Positions 32,363 through 41,973 of a DNA stretch of 54,943 nt are shown here, piece by piece. Each line of letters starts with the position of its first letter. Positions within the stretch are counted from its first letter, which is position 1. This stretch comes from Flagellimonas abyssi (lineage in GTDB: Bacteria; Bacteroidota; Bacteroidia; Flavobacteriales; Flavobacteriaceae). Location of the stretch: the NCBI RefSeq assembly GCF_019457905.1, contig NZ_JAHZSV010000033.1:1-54943 (forward strand). Reading direction: 5' to 3'. The position numbers and the translations under genes were made by a program. Under the pieces are notes generated by a model. It was not told where the DNA came from. It worked only from the letters and a program-made list of their open reading frames with translations, and did no database searches.

Positions 32363-33073
32363 ATGCAATATGTCTGGTTCATATGGTCTCTTATAATTCT
32401 TGCTCTTTGGGCAATAATCTATTTGTCAAAAAAGGGGTATAGAAAAGAAATGCTCAAAATGAGCCTTATTACGATGCCCTTTGGTTTAACAGAACCATTA
32501 TTTGTACCAGAATATTGGATGCCACCTTCCTTATTCCATTTAGCGGAAAGAACAGGTTTTGATATTGAGAGCCTTATCTTCTCTTTTGCCATTGGCGGAA
32601 TAGGGACGGTATTGTATAATCTGATATTCAAAAAAGGCTATATAGATATGCCTCATACCGAACGGAGCCACCAAAGACATAAGCTACATATTTATATACT
32701 TTTTGTTCCAGCCATTGTATTCGTCATATTTAGTCTTTTCACCACGCTTAACCACATCTATTGTGGCATCATTGCAATGTTTTTTGGTGGTTTGGCAACA
32801 TTGTACTGTCGCCCAGATTTAAAAGGAAAGATATGGGTTGGAGGAATCTTGTTTACCATACTGTACTTCATTTATTTCGGAAGCATCCTTCCGTTTTATC
32901 CGCAATATGTGGAGCTGTACTGGAATCTGGACAACCTGACCCATATTCTTGTTTTGGGAATCCCAATTGAAGAGTTACTGTTCGCTTTCACCTTTGGTAT
33001 GTATTGGTCTGGATTATATGAACACTTGTATTGGAGAAAACTTATAAAATCGAAAGAAATGTCAACCAACTAA
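32363..33073 (+). CDS. lycopene-cyclase-domain (CarR-type) membrane protein
   Basis: 236 residues and about six to seven membrane helices. Two segments match CarR/CrtY-type lycopene beta-cyclase domains: PFGLTEPLFVPEYWMPPSL (about 39-57), which places charged and aromatic residues in a helix, and IPIEELLFAFTFGMYWSGLYE (about 197-217), which holds the conserved P-x-E-E. No other carotenoid genes are visible. A cyclase acting on the host's carotenoids is possible; a different membrane function is as likely in this metal setting. Confidence 0.75.
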   Translation: MQYVWFIWSLIILALWAIIYLSKKGYRKEMLKMSLITMPFGLTEPLFVPEYWMPPSLFHLAERTGFDIESLIFSFAIGGIGTVLYNLIFKKGYIDMPHTERSHQRHKLHIYILFVPAIVFVIFSLFTTLNHIYCGIIAMFFGGLATLYCRPDLKGKIWVGGILFTILYFIYFGSILPFYPQYVELYWNLDNLTHILVLGIPIEELLFAFTFGMYWSGLYEHLYWRKLIKSKEMSTN

Positions 33074-33085
33074 AACATTCAAATT

Positions 33086-33547
33086 ATGAAAATATTATTG
33101 GCCATAGATGGTTCAGATTTCAGTAAAGTAGCCATTCACGAACTTATAAAAATGACCCTATCCTCAAATAGTGAAATTCATATTATAAATGTTTATGAAG
33201 TTCCGAAAACAACCGGCCTGGGATTGCATACTATGGGCGGCAGGATAGGAAATTACATAGAAGAAATTAGAAGTAACGCTCAAAAATTGGGAAACAAAAT
33301 CGTTTCAGAAGCTTTCGATAAAATCAAGGCCGAAAACAAGGCACTTTCCATAACCACAAGTGTTGTTAGTGGCCTGCCCAAAAGTACTATTTATGAAAAA
33401 GCAGAAGATTGGGGTGCAGATTTAATCGTAGTAGGCTCTCAGGGTCACGGTGCACTTTCACGCTTAGTATTGGGCTCTGTATCCCAATATTTGACCACAA
33501 ATGCCAAATGTTCAGTACTCATTGCAAGAGATAGAAATAAAAAATGA
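33086..33547 (+). CDS. universal stress protein (single domain)
   Basis: 153 residues of the UspA fold: ILLAIDGSDFSK at the start and the ATP-binding signature VGSQGHGALSRLVLGSVS near the end (G-x2-G-x9-G-S). The ATP-binding type regulates metabolism or stress survival by binding ATP or AMP. It overlaps the next gene (NADH dehydrogenase) by 4 bases and opens the stress and metabolism cassette, 12 bases after the cyclase-domain gene. Confidence 0.92.
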   Translation: MKILLAIDGSDFSKVAIHELIKMTLSSNSEIHIINVYEVPKTTGLGLHTMGGRIGNYIEEIRSNAQKLGNKIVSEAFDKIKAENKALSITTSVVSGLPKSTIYEKAEDWGADLIVVGSQGHGALSRLVLGSVSQYLTTNAKCSVLIARDRNKK

Positions 33548-34899
33548 AAGAAAAGCAAACACATAGCATTCCGTTGGAATCCACCTGTAAGATAACAGAT
33601 GAAATCTGTCTTCCAGATACTAAATTACCTCGTGTGGTTATCGTTGGTGGAGGATTTGCAGGTTTGGCATTGGTTGAAAAACTGAAACACAAAGAAGTTC
33701 AAGTGGTTTTACTCGATAAAAATAACTTCCATCAATTTCAACCTTTATTATATCAAGTGGCAACGAGTGCGTTGGAACCTGATAGCATAGTATTTCCATT
33801 TAGAAAACAATTCAATGGTTACAAAAATGTAGTATTTCGTTTGGTCGAAGTAGAAGAAATTCAGCCCTCATTAAACACATTAATAACTTCTAAAGGAAAA
33901 GTTCACTATGACTATCTGGTAATTGCTTCAGGTACAACCACCAATTTTTTTGGGATGGATAAAGTAGCAGAAAACAGCTTGGGAATGAAGGATATCCGAG
34001 ATTCCCTGAACATTCGCCATATGATGTTGCAAAATTTAGAACAGGCTGCCATTACCTGTGATGATGATGAACGGGATGCCCTAACAAATTTTGTAATTGT
34101 AGGTGGTGGTCCTGCCGGTGTAGAGATGGCAGGAGCATTGGCTGAATTCTGTAAATACATTCTACCCAAAGATTATCCAGAGTATCCTGCTTCCATTATG
34201 AACATTTATTTAATAGAAGCCATTGATGAGTTGTTAAGTACAATGTCTGATAAAGCATCTTCGAAAACCCTCAAATATTTAGAGGATTTAAATGTAAAGG
34301 TATTATTAAATGAAGCTGTAAGCAATTATGATGGAAAGGAAGTCACTACCAAAAGTGATAAGACCATATTGGCTAAAAACCTTATCTGGACGGCTGGCGT
34401 AAAAGGACAATTCCCAAATGGTATTGATGGAAAACACGTAGTCAGAGGCAACCGTATTAAAACCAATGCCAATTTAAAAGTAGAAGGCTACGAAAATATT
34501 TTTGCCATAGGTGATATCGCAGCACTCATTTCCAAAGAAACCCCAAAAGGACATCCACAAGTAGCACAGACCGCTATTCAACAAGGTAAATACCTGGGCG
34601 ATTCGATATTAAATATCATAAATAACAAATCCATAAAACCTTTCAAATATAAAGATAAAGGTTCCTTAGCAACCGTAGGTAAACGCAAGGCAGTTGCCGA
34701 TTTGGGCAAATTTAAATTTGCAGGCTATTTCGCCTGGTTGCTGTGGTCCGTTGTTCACTTGATGTCCATAAGTGGATTTAGAAATAGATTGATGGTTGGT
34801 TTTAATTGGGCGGTAAGTTATTTCACTTATGAAAAGAGCAACCGCCTGATTATTAGAAACTTTAAACCGAAATCTTCGATTAAAAACAGGGAAAAATAA
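33544..34899 (+). CDS. type II NADH:quinone oxidoreductase (NDH-2)
   Basis: Single-subunit, non-proton-pumping NADH dehydrogenase that feeds electrons to quinone. 451 residues: first dinucleotide fold GGGFAG (35-40), FQPLLYQVATS (66-75), a typical NDH-2 quinone-side motif, second fold GGGPAG (187-192), and a C-terminal amphipathic helical region (FAGYFAWLLWSVVHLMSISGFRNRLMV) that binds the membrane. It carries FAD but no iron-sulfur cluster, so copper should not damage it the way it damages complex I. Translationally coupled to the Usp gene. Confidence 0.93.
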   Translation: MKEKQTHSIPLESTCKITDEICLPDTKLPRVVIVGGGFAGLALVEKLKHKEVQVVLLDKNNFHQFQPLLYQVATSALEPDSIVFPFRKQFNGYKNVVFRLVEVEEIQPSLNTLITSKGKVHYDYLVIASGTTTNFFGMDKVAENSLGMKDIRDSLNIRHMMLQNLEQAAITCDDDERDALTNFVIVGGGPAGVEMAGALAEFCKYILPKDYPEYPASIMNIYLIEAIDELLSTMSDKASSKTLKYLEDLNVKVLLNEAVSNYDGKEVTTKSDKTILAKNLIWTAGVKGQFPNGIDGKHVVRGNRIKTNANLKVEGYENIFAIGDIAALISKETPKGHPQVAQTAIQQGKYLGDSILNIINNKSIKPFKYKDKGSLATVGKRKAVADLGKFKFAGYFAWLLWSVVHLMSISGFRNRLMVGFNWAVSYFTYEKSNRLIIRNFKPKSSIKNREK

Positions 34900-34906
34900 T
34901 TTTGAA

Positions 34907-36262
34907 ATGAAAAACACCACAGATAAAAATAATAAGCTTTCCTTATTAGGTTCCATATCTCTTGGTACAGGCGTAATGATTGGTGCTGGCATATTTGTCC
35001 TTATGGGGCAAATAGCAGAGTTGGTGGGTGATCTATTTCCCATTGCATTTATTGCAGGTGCTGTTGTGGTGGGTTTTAGCTCATATTCCTATGTCAAGTT
35101 TTCAAATGCTTTTCCATCGTCTGGAGGTGTGGTTAAATTCCTTAACAAATCCTATGGACCTGGAACAACAACAGGGTTTTATTCTTTGCTGATGTACGTA
35201 TCAATGGTAGTTTCCGAAAGTCTGGTGGCGGGCACTTTTGGAGCATATACGTTGAGACTATTTCCCGAGTCCTATGCAGGTTATGCCTCTACCCTGGGTG
35301 TTGGGCTAATTGTTGTTGCTTATATAGTGAACATCCTGGGCAATAAGGTTATTGGTGCCACCGCGACATTTACCGCTATTATAAAGGTAGTGGGAATAGC
35401 AATTTTAGCTATTGCCGGCCTTGCAATTTCAGGTTTTGCCGATATTACGGGAAACTATATTCCCAAAAATACTGAGACATTACCACAAGGCTTCGGATTT
35501 GTGGCCGCTTTGGCGTTATCTATCCTTGCTTATAAAGGCTTTACCACTATCACGAACCAAGGGGACGATATTAAAAACCCGCATAAAAATCTTGGTAGGT
35601 CTATCGTGTTTTCCATACTTATCTGCACACTGATATATGTAGCCTTGGCATTAGCTGTTGCGGGAGGTTTAAGCATTCCTGAAATAATCGAAGCTAAAGA
35701 TTATGCCCTTGCAGCCGCCGCAAAACCTGTTTTTGGGGAATGGGGTTCCTGGATTACCATTGGCATTGCCATTATTGCCACGGTTTCTGGGGTCATTGCC
35801 AGTATCTTTTCCTCTTCACGCTTGTTGGCAATGCTCAGCAATATGAAACAGGTGCCTTCTTTAACCAAACTTGGTAGCTTAAAAAATCCAGCACTCATAT
35901 TTACCGTTTCCCTTGCCATTTTATTGACAATCCTGTTTGATTTAACAAGAATTGCATCCATTGGGGCTATATTTTACCTCGTTATGGATATCGCAATTCA
36001 TTGGGGGCTTTTCCGCAATCTTAGAAAAGAAGTGGATTTTAAACCAATTATCCCCGTGATTGCCATTATACTGGATGTTGCAGTACTCTCGGCCTTTATT
36101 TATATAAAATATCTGAACGATCCTTTGGTTCTTATTGTCGCGGCAATTGGGATTGTTCTAATACTTGTGGCGGAACGCCTTTTTATGATTTCACATACAG
36201 ACGATGAAGGTAATATGCCGATGGGAATGAAGAATACAAGTGACAAAAACAATAAAACATAA
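34907..36262 (+). CDS. APC-family amino-acid permease
   Basis: 451 residues and about 12 membrane helices. The first helix holds GTGVMIGAGIFVLMG, the glycine-rich substrate-binding stretch of the APC superfamily, and helix 6 the region FAALALSILAYKGFTTITNQGDDIKNP. The substrate cannot be told from sequence: amino acid or polyamine uptake, or exchange, is likely. The gene lies 7 bases after the NDH-2 gene. Confidence 0.88.
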   Translation: MKNTTDKNNKLSLLGSISLGTGVMIGAGIFVLMGQIAELVGDLFPIAFIAGAVVVGFSSYSYVKFSNAFPSSGGVVKFLNKSYGPGTTTGFYSLLMYVSMVVSESLVAGTFGAYTLRLFPESYAGYASTLGVGLIVVAYIVNILGNKVIGATATFTAIIKVVGIAILAIAGLAISGFADITGNYIPKNTETLPQGFGFVAALALSILAYKGFTTITNQGDDIKNPHKNLGRSIVFSILICTLIYVALALAVAGGLSIPEIIEAKDYALAAAAKPVFGEWGSWITIGIAIIATVSGVIASIFSSSRLLAMLSNMKQVPSLTKLGSLKNPALIFTVSLAILLTILFDLTRIASIGAIFYLVMDIAIHWGLFRNLRKEVDFKPIIPVIAIILDVAVLSAFIYIKYLNDPLVLIVAAIGIVLILVAERLFMISHTDDEGNMPMGMKNTSDKNNKT

Positions 36263-36281
36263 TTAATTAAAAACAATTTAT

Positions 36282-37295
36282 ATGAAAAATGTAGCAGTTA
36301 TAGGTTACGGAGTCATTGGAAAAAGAGTGGCCGATGCCATCAACTTACAAGACGATATGAAGCTTTCAGGTGTTTGCGATATCATCAGCGATTGGCGTAT
36401 TCAAAATGCAGTAAGAAAGAATTACAACATATACGCAGCAACTCAAGATGCAGCTGATAATATGAAATCTGAAGGGATTTCTGTTAAAGGCAATATGCAG
36501 GAACTTTTAAAGAAATCAGACCTTGTTGTGGACTGTACGCCTAAAAAGATTGCTGCTCAAAATGTAGCGATTTATAAAGAACAGAATATAAAGTTTATTT
36601 TGCACGGTGGCGAAAAACACGAAACCACAGGGCATTCCTTTAGTGCAGAAAATAATTACAAATCCGCTCTAAACTTGAATGCGACAAGAGTAGTTTCGTG
36701 TAATACTACGTCTATTTTAAGAACCTTGACCGCTTTAAAAAGAGCCGATTTATTGGATTATGCCAGAGGTACACTTTTAAGAAGAGCTACAGACCCTTGG
36801 GAAAGTCATTTAGGTGGTATTATGAATACGATGGTTCCCGAAAAAGATATCCCAAGCCATCAAGGTCCAGATGCTAAAAGTGTTGACCCAGAATTGGATG
36901 TCATCACCGCAGCGGTAAAAGTACCCGAAACATTGAGCCATATGCACTACTGGAATGTGAAATTGAAAAAGCAGGCGACAAAGGAAGAAGTGCTAAATGC
37001 TTTCAAAACTTCAAGTCGTATTAAACTAATTCGGTATGACCAAGGCTTGGTTTCTAACAACACCATTAAGGAAATGTTTCTGGATATGGGAAGACCTTGG
37101 GGCGATATGTATGAAGTTGCTCTTTGGGAAGATATGCTGAAAGTAGATGGCGACGAACTTTTCTATGCTTATATAGTCGATAATCAAGCTATTGTAATCC
37201 CGGAAACAATTGATGCTATTAGGGCATTAACTGGAATTGAAACAGATGGTACAAAATCCATAGCCAAAACAAATGAAAGTTTAGGAATCCATTAA
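36282..37295 (+). CDS. type II (archaeal-like) glyceraldehyde-3-phosphate dehydrogenase
   Basis: 337 residues of the archaeal type II GAPDH family, distinct from the classical bacterial GapA. N-terminal nucleotide fold [15 protein letters not shown]; catalytic Cys140 in VVSCNTTS; conserved [10 protein letters not shown] and [14 protein letters not shown] stretches. It oxidises glyceraldehyde 3-phosphate with phosphate, using NADP or NAD. Occurrence in a bacterium is unusual and suggests transfer. It is followed by class I aldolase after 11 bases and, after one transporter gene, by phosphofructokinase. Confidence 0.93.
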   Translation: MKNVAVIGYGVIGKRVADAINLQDDMKLSGVCDIISDWRIQNAVRKNYNIYAATQDAADNMKSEGISVKGNMQELLKKSDLVVDCTPKKIAAQNVAIYKEQNIKFILHGGEKHETTGHSFSAENNYKSALNLNATRVVSCNTTSILRTLTALKRADLLDYARGTLLRRATDPWESHLGGIMNTMVPEKDIPSHQGPDAKSVDPELDVITAAVKVPETLSHMHYWNVKLKKQATKEEVLNAFKTSSRIKLIRYDQGLVSNNTIKEMFLDMGRPWGDMYEVALWEDMLKVDGDELFYAYIVDNQAIVIPETIDAIRALTGIETDGTKSIAKTNESLGIH

Positions 37296-37306
37296 ATACT
37301 ATCAAG

Positions 37307-38368
37307 ATGAAAACAGACAAGAATATAGTAGAACTTTTAGGAGAAAAAGCAGACTTCTATTTAGAACACGTTTGTGAAAAAATAACAAAAGATGAGTTAC
37401 AAACACCAAGCACAAATAGTATAGACAAGGTGTTTGGCAATAGCAACAGAAATTCACAGGTACTTCGTAGCCTTTCCCAATTATACAATCACGGAAATCT
37501 GGCAGGAACTGGTTATTTAAGTATCCTTCCTGTTGACCAAGGTATTGAGCATAGCGCGGCCTTTTCATTCTATAAAAACCCAGATTATTTCGACCCAGAG
37601 AACATTATAAAACTCGCCCTTGAGGCCGGTTGTAATGGGGTGGCTTCCACGTTTGGGGTTTTGGGTTTGAATGCCCGAAAATATGCCCATAAAATCCCTT
37701 TTATCGTTAAGATTAACCACAATGAACTGCTTACCTACCCGAACAAATATGACCAAACACTCTTTGGTAAGGTAAAAACCGCTTGGGATATGGGAGCAAT
37801 TGCCGTAGGAGCTACGATTTATTTTGGTTCAGCGGAAAGTAACAGACAACTCAAAGAAATAGCAGAGGCTTTTGAAGAAGCTCATAATCTTGGTATGGCT
37901 ACCATTTTATGGTGCTATACACGAAATGAAGCTTTTAAAACCGATAAAGAAGATTATCACGCATCGGCCGATGTAACCGGACAAGCCAATCATATTGGAG
38001 TAACGATACAGGCAGACATCATCAAACAAAAATTACCTACCAATAATTTTGGTTTCAAAGAGATAGGATTTGGAAAATATGATGATGAAATGTATAAAAC
38101 CCTTACCACAGACCACCCTATTGACCTTTGCAGGTTGCAAGTAGCCAATTGCTATATGGGTAAAATAGGGCTGATTAATTCAGGTGGTGGTTCCAAAGGC
38201 AAATCAGATTTGTCCGAAGCTGTAACAACTGCCGTTATCAATAAAAGGGCTGGTGGTTCTGGGCTGATAATGGGAAGAAAAGCATTTCAAAAACCCTTTA
38301 GCGAAGGCGTAAGAGTATTACAATCCGTTCAGGAAGTGTATCTGGATAATAAAATTAATATAGCATAA
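37307..38368 (+). CDS. fbaB: class I fructose-bisphosphate aldolase (DhnA/FbaB type)
   Basis: Cleaves fructose 1,6-bisphosphate to triose phosphates by a Schiff base, without a metal. 353 residues, the length of E. coli FbaB (350). [10 protein letters not shown] (74-83) marks the family's N-terminal active-site strand; ADIIKQK with K240 is the probable Schiff-base lysine by position (E. coli K237); [11 protein letters not shown] contributes to phosphate binding. The metal-independent chemistry contrasts with the zinc-dependent class II enzyme used by most bacteria. It lies between GAPDH and a symporter gene. Confidence 0.92.
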   Translation: MKTDKNIVELLGEKADFYLEHVCEKITKDELQTPSTNSIDKVFGNSNRNSQVLRSLSQLYNHGNLAGTGYLSILPVDQGIEHSAAFSFYKNPDYFDPENIIKLALEAGCNGVASTFGVLGLNARKYAHKIPFIVKINHNELLTYPNKYDQTLFGKVKTAWDMGAIAVGATIYFGSAESNRQLKEIAEAFEEAHNLGMATILWCYTRNEAFKTDKEDYHASADVTGQANHIGVTIQADIIKQKLPTNNFGFKEIGFGKYDDEMYKTLTTDHPIDLCRLQVANCYMGKIGLINSGGGSKGKSDLSEAVTTAVINKRAGGSGLIMGRKAFQKPFSEGVRVLQSVQEVYLDNKINIA

Positions 38369-38376
38369 TCAACAGA

Positions 38377-39717
38377 ATGTTTGACACAGAGATAAAATCA
38401 TTAAAATCACTTAACCACTACCTCCTTAAACTGGTAGAAAGCCGTCTATGGCTTAAAGTAATCATTGCCTTGTTTTTAGGTGTTGGATTTGGTCTGCTAT
38501 TGAGCCCACAAAATGGATGGATTTCTAAAGAAACAGCAGATATCGCGGGGAATTGGCTGGCATTGCCTGGTGTCCTGTTTCTGAAACTGGTTCAAATGAT
38601 TATGATTCCGTTGATTGTGGCTTCCATCATTACTGGAATAGCAAGTAATGATAAGGACAATCTAAAAAAATTAGGTGGTGGGGTTTTGTTATATTTTCTA
38701 GGTACTACGATAGTTTCGGTAAGTTTGGGTGTCATACTATCTCAACTTTTTAGACCTGGTCGCTTTTTACATCAACAGGCTCTAGCTGAACATAATGAAA
38801 TTACAGCTGTTCCAACGGAAAATCCAGAGCTTTCCTTCGGAATTGAAACGATTCCTGATGCCATCTCAAACTTACTTCCCGAAAACCCGTTGGCATCTAT
38901 GGTAAGTGGTGAAATGTTAAGCATTGTAATTTTCACAATCATTATTGGTGTAGCTGTGCTATCACTTGAAAATGCCTTACTGCGCCCAGTGAAGCTGCTT
39001 CTAAGTGCCATTCAGGAAGTCTGTATGACAGTAGTAAAATGGTCAATGCTTCTAGTGCCTATTGCTGTTTTCGGACTTATGGCGCAGCTCACCTCTAGCG
39101 TTGGTTTGAGTTCTCTATCTGGCCTCACCTACTATGTGGGTGTCGTCTTGCTCGGTCTGTTATTCTTAGTGATTTTCTATTTAGGGCTAATTGTGCTTCT
39201 TGGAAAATCAAACCCTATGCATTTCCTGAAAAAAATAAGGGATGTTCAGCTATTGGCTTTTTCAACCACAAGCTCTGCCGCTGTGATGCCACTTTCTCTT
39301 CAAACAGCCGAAGAAAAACTAAAGGTGGACAAGACCATTAGCAATTTTATCATTCCCATTGGCGCAACCGTCAATATGGATGGTACTGCACTCTATCAAA
39401 CGATAACAACCCTTTTTATAGCCCAAGCCTATGGACTGGAAATGAGTTTGCTCAATATTATTGTGGTCATTGTAACTATCGTTGCTGCTTCAATCGGCAC
39501 ACCTGCCATTCCCGGAGGTGGTGTGGTGATACTCGCTTCTGTTTTGGGAAGTGTCGGTATTCCAGCCGAAGGCATCATCATTATCATTGGTGTAGAAAGA
39601 TTGTTGGGAATGTTCAGGACTGCTGTAAACGTAACGGGTGACCTTACAGCTTGTATGGTTTTTAATAGGTTGTATGGTATAAAAAATACTGAAATTCTTA
39701 AAAAAGAAGCTTTATAA
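38377..39717 (+). CDS. dicarboxylate/amino acid:cation symporter (DAACS)
   Basis: 446 residues of the GltP/DctA family. The re-entrant serine-rich motif is STTSSAAVMPLS, and helix 7 carries GATVNMDGTALYQ, with the Asp that binds cation and substrate. Eight membrane helices and two hairpins are expected. Substrate: glutamate, aspartate, or C4-dicarboxylates. It is 9 bases after aldolase and 3 bases before phosphofructokinase, placing the import of a carbon or amino-acid source in the same unit. Confidence 0.9.
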   Translation: MFDTEIKSLKSLNHYLLKLVESRLWLKVIIALFLGVGFGLLLSPQNGWISKETADIAGNWLALPGVLFLKLVQMIMIPLIVASIITGIASNDKDNLKKLGGGVLLYFLGTTIVSVSLGVILSQLFRPGRFLHQQALAEHNEITAVPTENPELSFGIETIPDAISNLLPENPLASMVSGEMLSIVIFTIIIGVAVLSLENALLRPVKLLLSAIQEVCMTVVKWSMLLVPIAVFGLMAQLTSSVGLSSLSGLTYYVGVVLLGLLFLVIFYLGLIVLLGKSNPMHFLKKIRDVQLLAFSTTSSAAVMPLSLQTAEEKLKVDKTISNFIIPIGATVNMDGTALYQTITTLFIAQAYGLEMSLLNIIVVIVTIVAASIGTPAIPGGGVVILASVLGSVGIPAEGIIIIIGVERLLGMFRTAVNVTGDLTACMVFNRLYGIKNTEILKKEAL

Positions 39718-39719
39718 CT

Positions 39720-40691
39720 ATGGATAGTACTATAAAACATATAGGTGTATTTACCTCTGGAGGTGATAGTCCAGGGATGAATGCAGCCTTGTACGCCATT
39801 ACAAAAACGGCTGAAGTAAATGGTATAAACGTAAGCGGCTTTCGAAAAGGATATGAAGGATTGATAGACGGTGACTTGGTTCAATTAAAATCACACGAAT
39901 TACAAAAACTGACCCAAAAGGGTGGCACTATCCTTAAGACAGCCCGAAGCAAACGTTTTCTCGAACTGGAAGGTCGAAAAAAAGCCTTGCAAACTCTAAA
40001 TGTAAACAAAATAGACGCTTTAATTGCCATTGGTGGTGATGGTACATTTAAAGGATTACTTGCTTTTTCAGAGATATGCGATATCCCATTCATAGGGATT
40101 CCCGGAACTATTGATAACGATATTTCGGGTACGGATTACACCCTTGGTTTTGATTCCGCAGTTAACACAGCCATTGAAAATATTGATAAAATAAGGGATA
40201 CTGCCGAATCCCATAACCGTGTGTTCATTGTTGAAGTAATGGGAAGGGATTCGGGTTACATCGGTATTCATTCTGGATTGATGGTTGGTGCGGACGCCAT
40301 ATTAATTCCGGAGAGCGGTACGGACTTTATTAACCTTTTGGGTAAGGTGAAAAATTACGATAGCGAGGATGCTTTTCTAATCGTAGTTTCTGAAGGTGAC
40401 GAAATTGGTGCCGAACTTGTTTCTTCAAAAATAAAGGAAGTCAACCCCAATGTCGATTTACGAATTACAAAACTTGGGCACGTACAGCGTGGTGGAAATT
40501 CTTCTGCTTTGGATAGAATGTTGGGCATTAGACTTGGAGTGGCGGCTGTGAAAACACTTTTACAAGGTAAAAAAAATGTAATGGTAGGAGTCTTAAATAA
40601 TCAATTGCATCTAACCCCTTTTGAAGTGGTGGTCAAGCAACATCAAGTAGATAATGAATTGTATGAACTTTTAGAATTATTTGGAAAGTAA
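39720..40691 (+). CDS. pfkA: ATP-dependent 6-phosphofructokinase
   Basis: Phosphorylates fructose 6-phosphate, the committed step of glycolysis. 323 residues, close to E. coli PfkA (320). ATP loop TSGGDSPGMN (12-21); IGGDGTF (104-110), where Gly after GGD marks ATP- rather than PPi-dependence; catalytic D132 in PGTIDND; MGRDSGY (174-180) at the sugar-phosphate site. It would act with the aldolase and GAPDH encoded just before it to carry carbon from fructose 6-phosphate to 1,3-bisphosphoglycerate. Confidence 0.95.
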   Translation: MDSTIKHIGVFTSGGDSPGMNAALYAITKTAEVNGINVSGFRKGYEGLIDGDLVQLKSHELQKLTQKGGTILKTARSKRFLELEGRKKALQTLNVNKIDALIAIGGDGTFKGLLAFSEICDIPFIGIPGTIDNDISGTDYTLGFDSAVNTAIENIDKIRDTAESHNRVFIVEVMGRDSGYIGIHSGLMVGADAILIPESGTDFINLLGKVKNYDSEDAFLIVVSEGDEIGAELVSSKIKEVNPNVDLRITKLGHVQRGGNSSALDRMLGIRLGVAAVKTLLQGKKNVMVGVLNNQLHLTPFEVVVKQHQVDNELYELLELFGK

Positions 40692-40694
40692 GAA

Positions 40695-41963
40695 ATGATA
40701 GAAGCCTTTAAAAATATCAACCCTTTCATCCTTGGATTGCTCATCAGTCTGGGCATTGGCCTTATTCTTGGGCTGGAACGTGAATATGATAAATTGAAGG
40801 AAGAACAAGGCTTTGCAGGTATAAGAACCTTCCCAATTGTTGCCATTATTGGTTTTATATTGGGAAATCTTTCCCCAACCTATACACCTTGGTTGGTCAT
40901 TATCATTGCGGCAGCATTTCTTTTGTTTCTGTCTTTGAGTCATCTTTCCATAGTACAAAAGCATATTATGACTGGTATTACCACCAATATGGCCTTGTTC
41001 GCTACGCTAATTTTGGGTGTTATGGTTGCCAATCATTTGCATAAGGAAGCAGTTGCGACCGCAGTAGTCGTGGTTACGCTGTTATCATTGAAAACGACCT
41101 TTAATACATTCATTAAGAATATTACTTCTGAAGAGCTCTTTGCTTTTATTAAGTTTTCAATTATTGCGCTTCTTATTTTGCCTTTCTTACCAAATCAAGA
41201 TTATGGTCCAGAGGGATTACTTAACCCTTTTGAGATTGGAGCGATAATAGTGATAGTGTCATTTCTGAATTTCATTGGTTACTTTCTTGTAAAATATGTA
41301 GGTTCTAAACGTGGTATTCTGCTCACTGCTATTTTAGGCGGATTGATTTCAAGTACCGCAGTAGCTTGGATATATGCTTCGCGAAGTAAGGAATCGCCAG
41401 AACTTTCAAAAGAATATGCTGCGGGTATCATTATAGCTTCCGCAATTATGTTTCCCAGACTTGCGATTCTGGCCTATATTTTCAATAGTGCCATACTTTT
41501 AAATTTAGTCATTCCATTTACTATTCTTACCCTTATCTGCTTGATAAGCGCACTCTTATTCATCAAAAAGAATACAGATGTCACAAAAACAGCTATCAAT
41601 CTGGGTAATCCGCTCAATATTTGGAACGCCCTTGGGTTTGGTGGTATTTATGTGGTCATCCTGTTTGCAGTTTTTTATGGAAATCAATTTTTTGGCGAAA
41701 GCGGTTTATACTATTCAGCCCTAATTGCAGGATTGGCAGATACGGATGCAATAACTATTAGTATGGCAAAATTTGGGTCATTGGAAGAAAAACTCACGCT
41801 GGCCACCAATGTCATTATAACAGCAACCATAAGCAATATGATTGTAAAACTTGGTATTACCTATTTCAAAGGTTCTAAAAAGACCGGGAAACTCGTGATG
41901 CTAATTTTTGGAACTGTTGTCATCGTAGGGTTAGTATATATTTTAATACAGTTAGGAAATTAA
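40695..41963 (+). CDS. MgtC/SapB-DUF4010 membrane protein
   Basis: 422 residues and 11-12 membrane helices. The N-terminal third is MgtC-like (LLISLGIGLILGLEREYDK), and the remainder is DUF4010 (EFFIKFSIIALLILPFLP-like, GGLISSTAVAWIYASRS, ADTDAITISMAKFG). This combination is known in membrane proteins that occur beside metal transporters and stress genes; the function is not settled and could be Mg2+ or phosphate-related. It lies 3 bases after phosphofructokinase. Confidence 0.85.
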   Translation: MIEAFKNINPFILGLLISLGIGLILGLEREYDKLKEEQGFAGIRTFPIVAIIGFILGNLSPTYTPWLVIIIAAAFLLFLSLSHLSIVQKHIMTGITTNMALFATLILGVMVANHLHKEAVATAVVVVTLLSLKTTFNTFIKNITSEELFAFIKFSIIALLILPFLPNQDYGPEGLLNPFEIGAIIVIVSFLNFIGYFLVKYVGSKRGILLTAILGGLISSTAVAWIYASRSKESPELSKEYAAGIIIASAIMFPRLAILAYIFNSAILLNLVIPFTILTLICLISALLFIKKNTDVTKTAINLGNPLNIWNALGFGGIYVVILFAVFYGNQFFGESGLYYSALIAGLADTDAITISMAKFGSLEEKLTLATNVIITATISNMIVKLGITYFKGSKKTGKLVMLIFGTVVIVGLVYILIQLGN

Positions 41964-41973
41964 AAAAAGTGAA

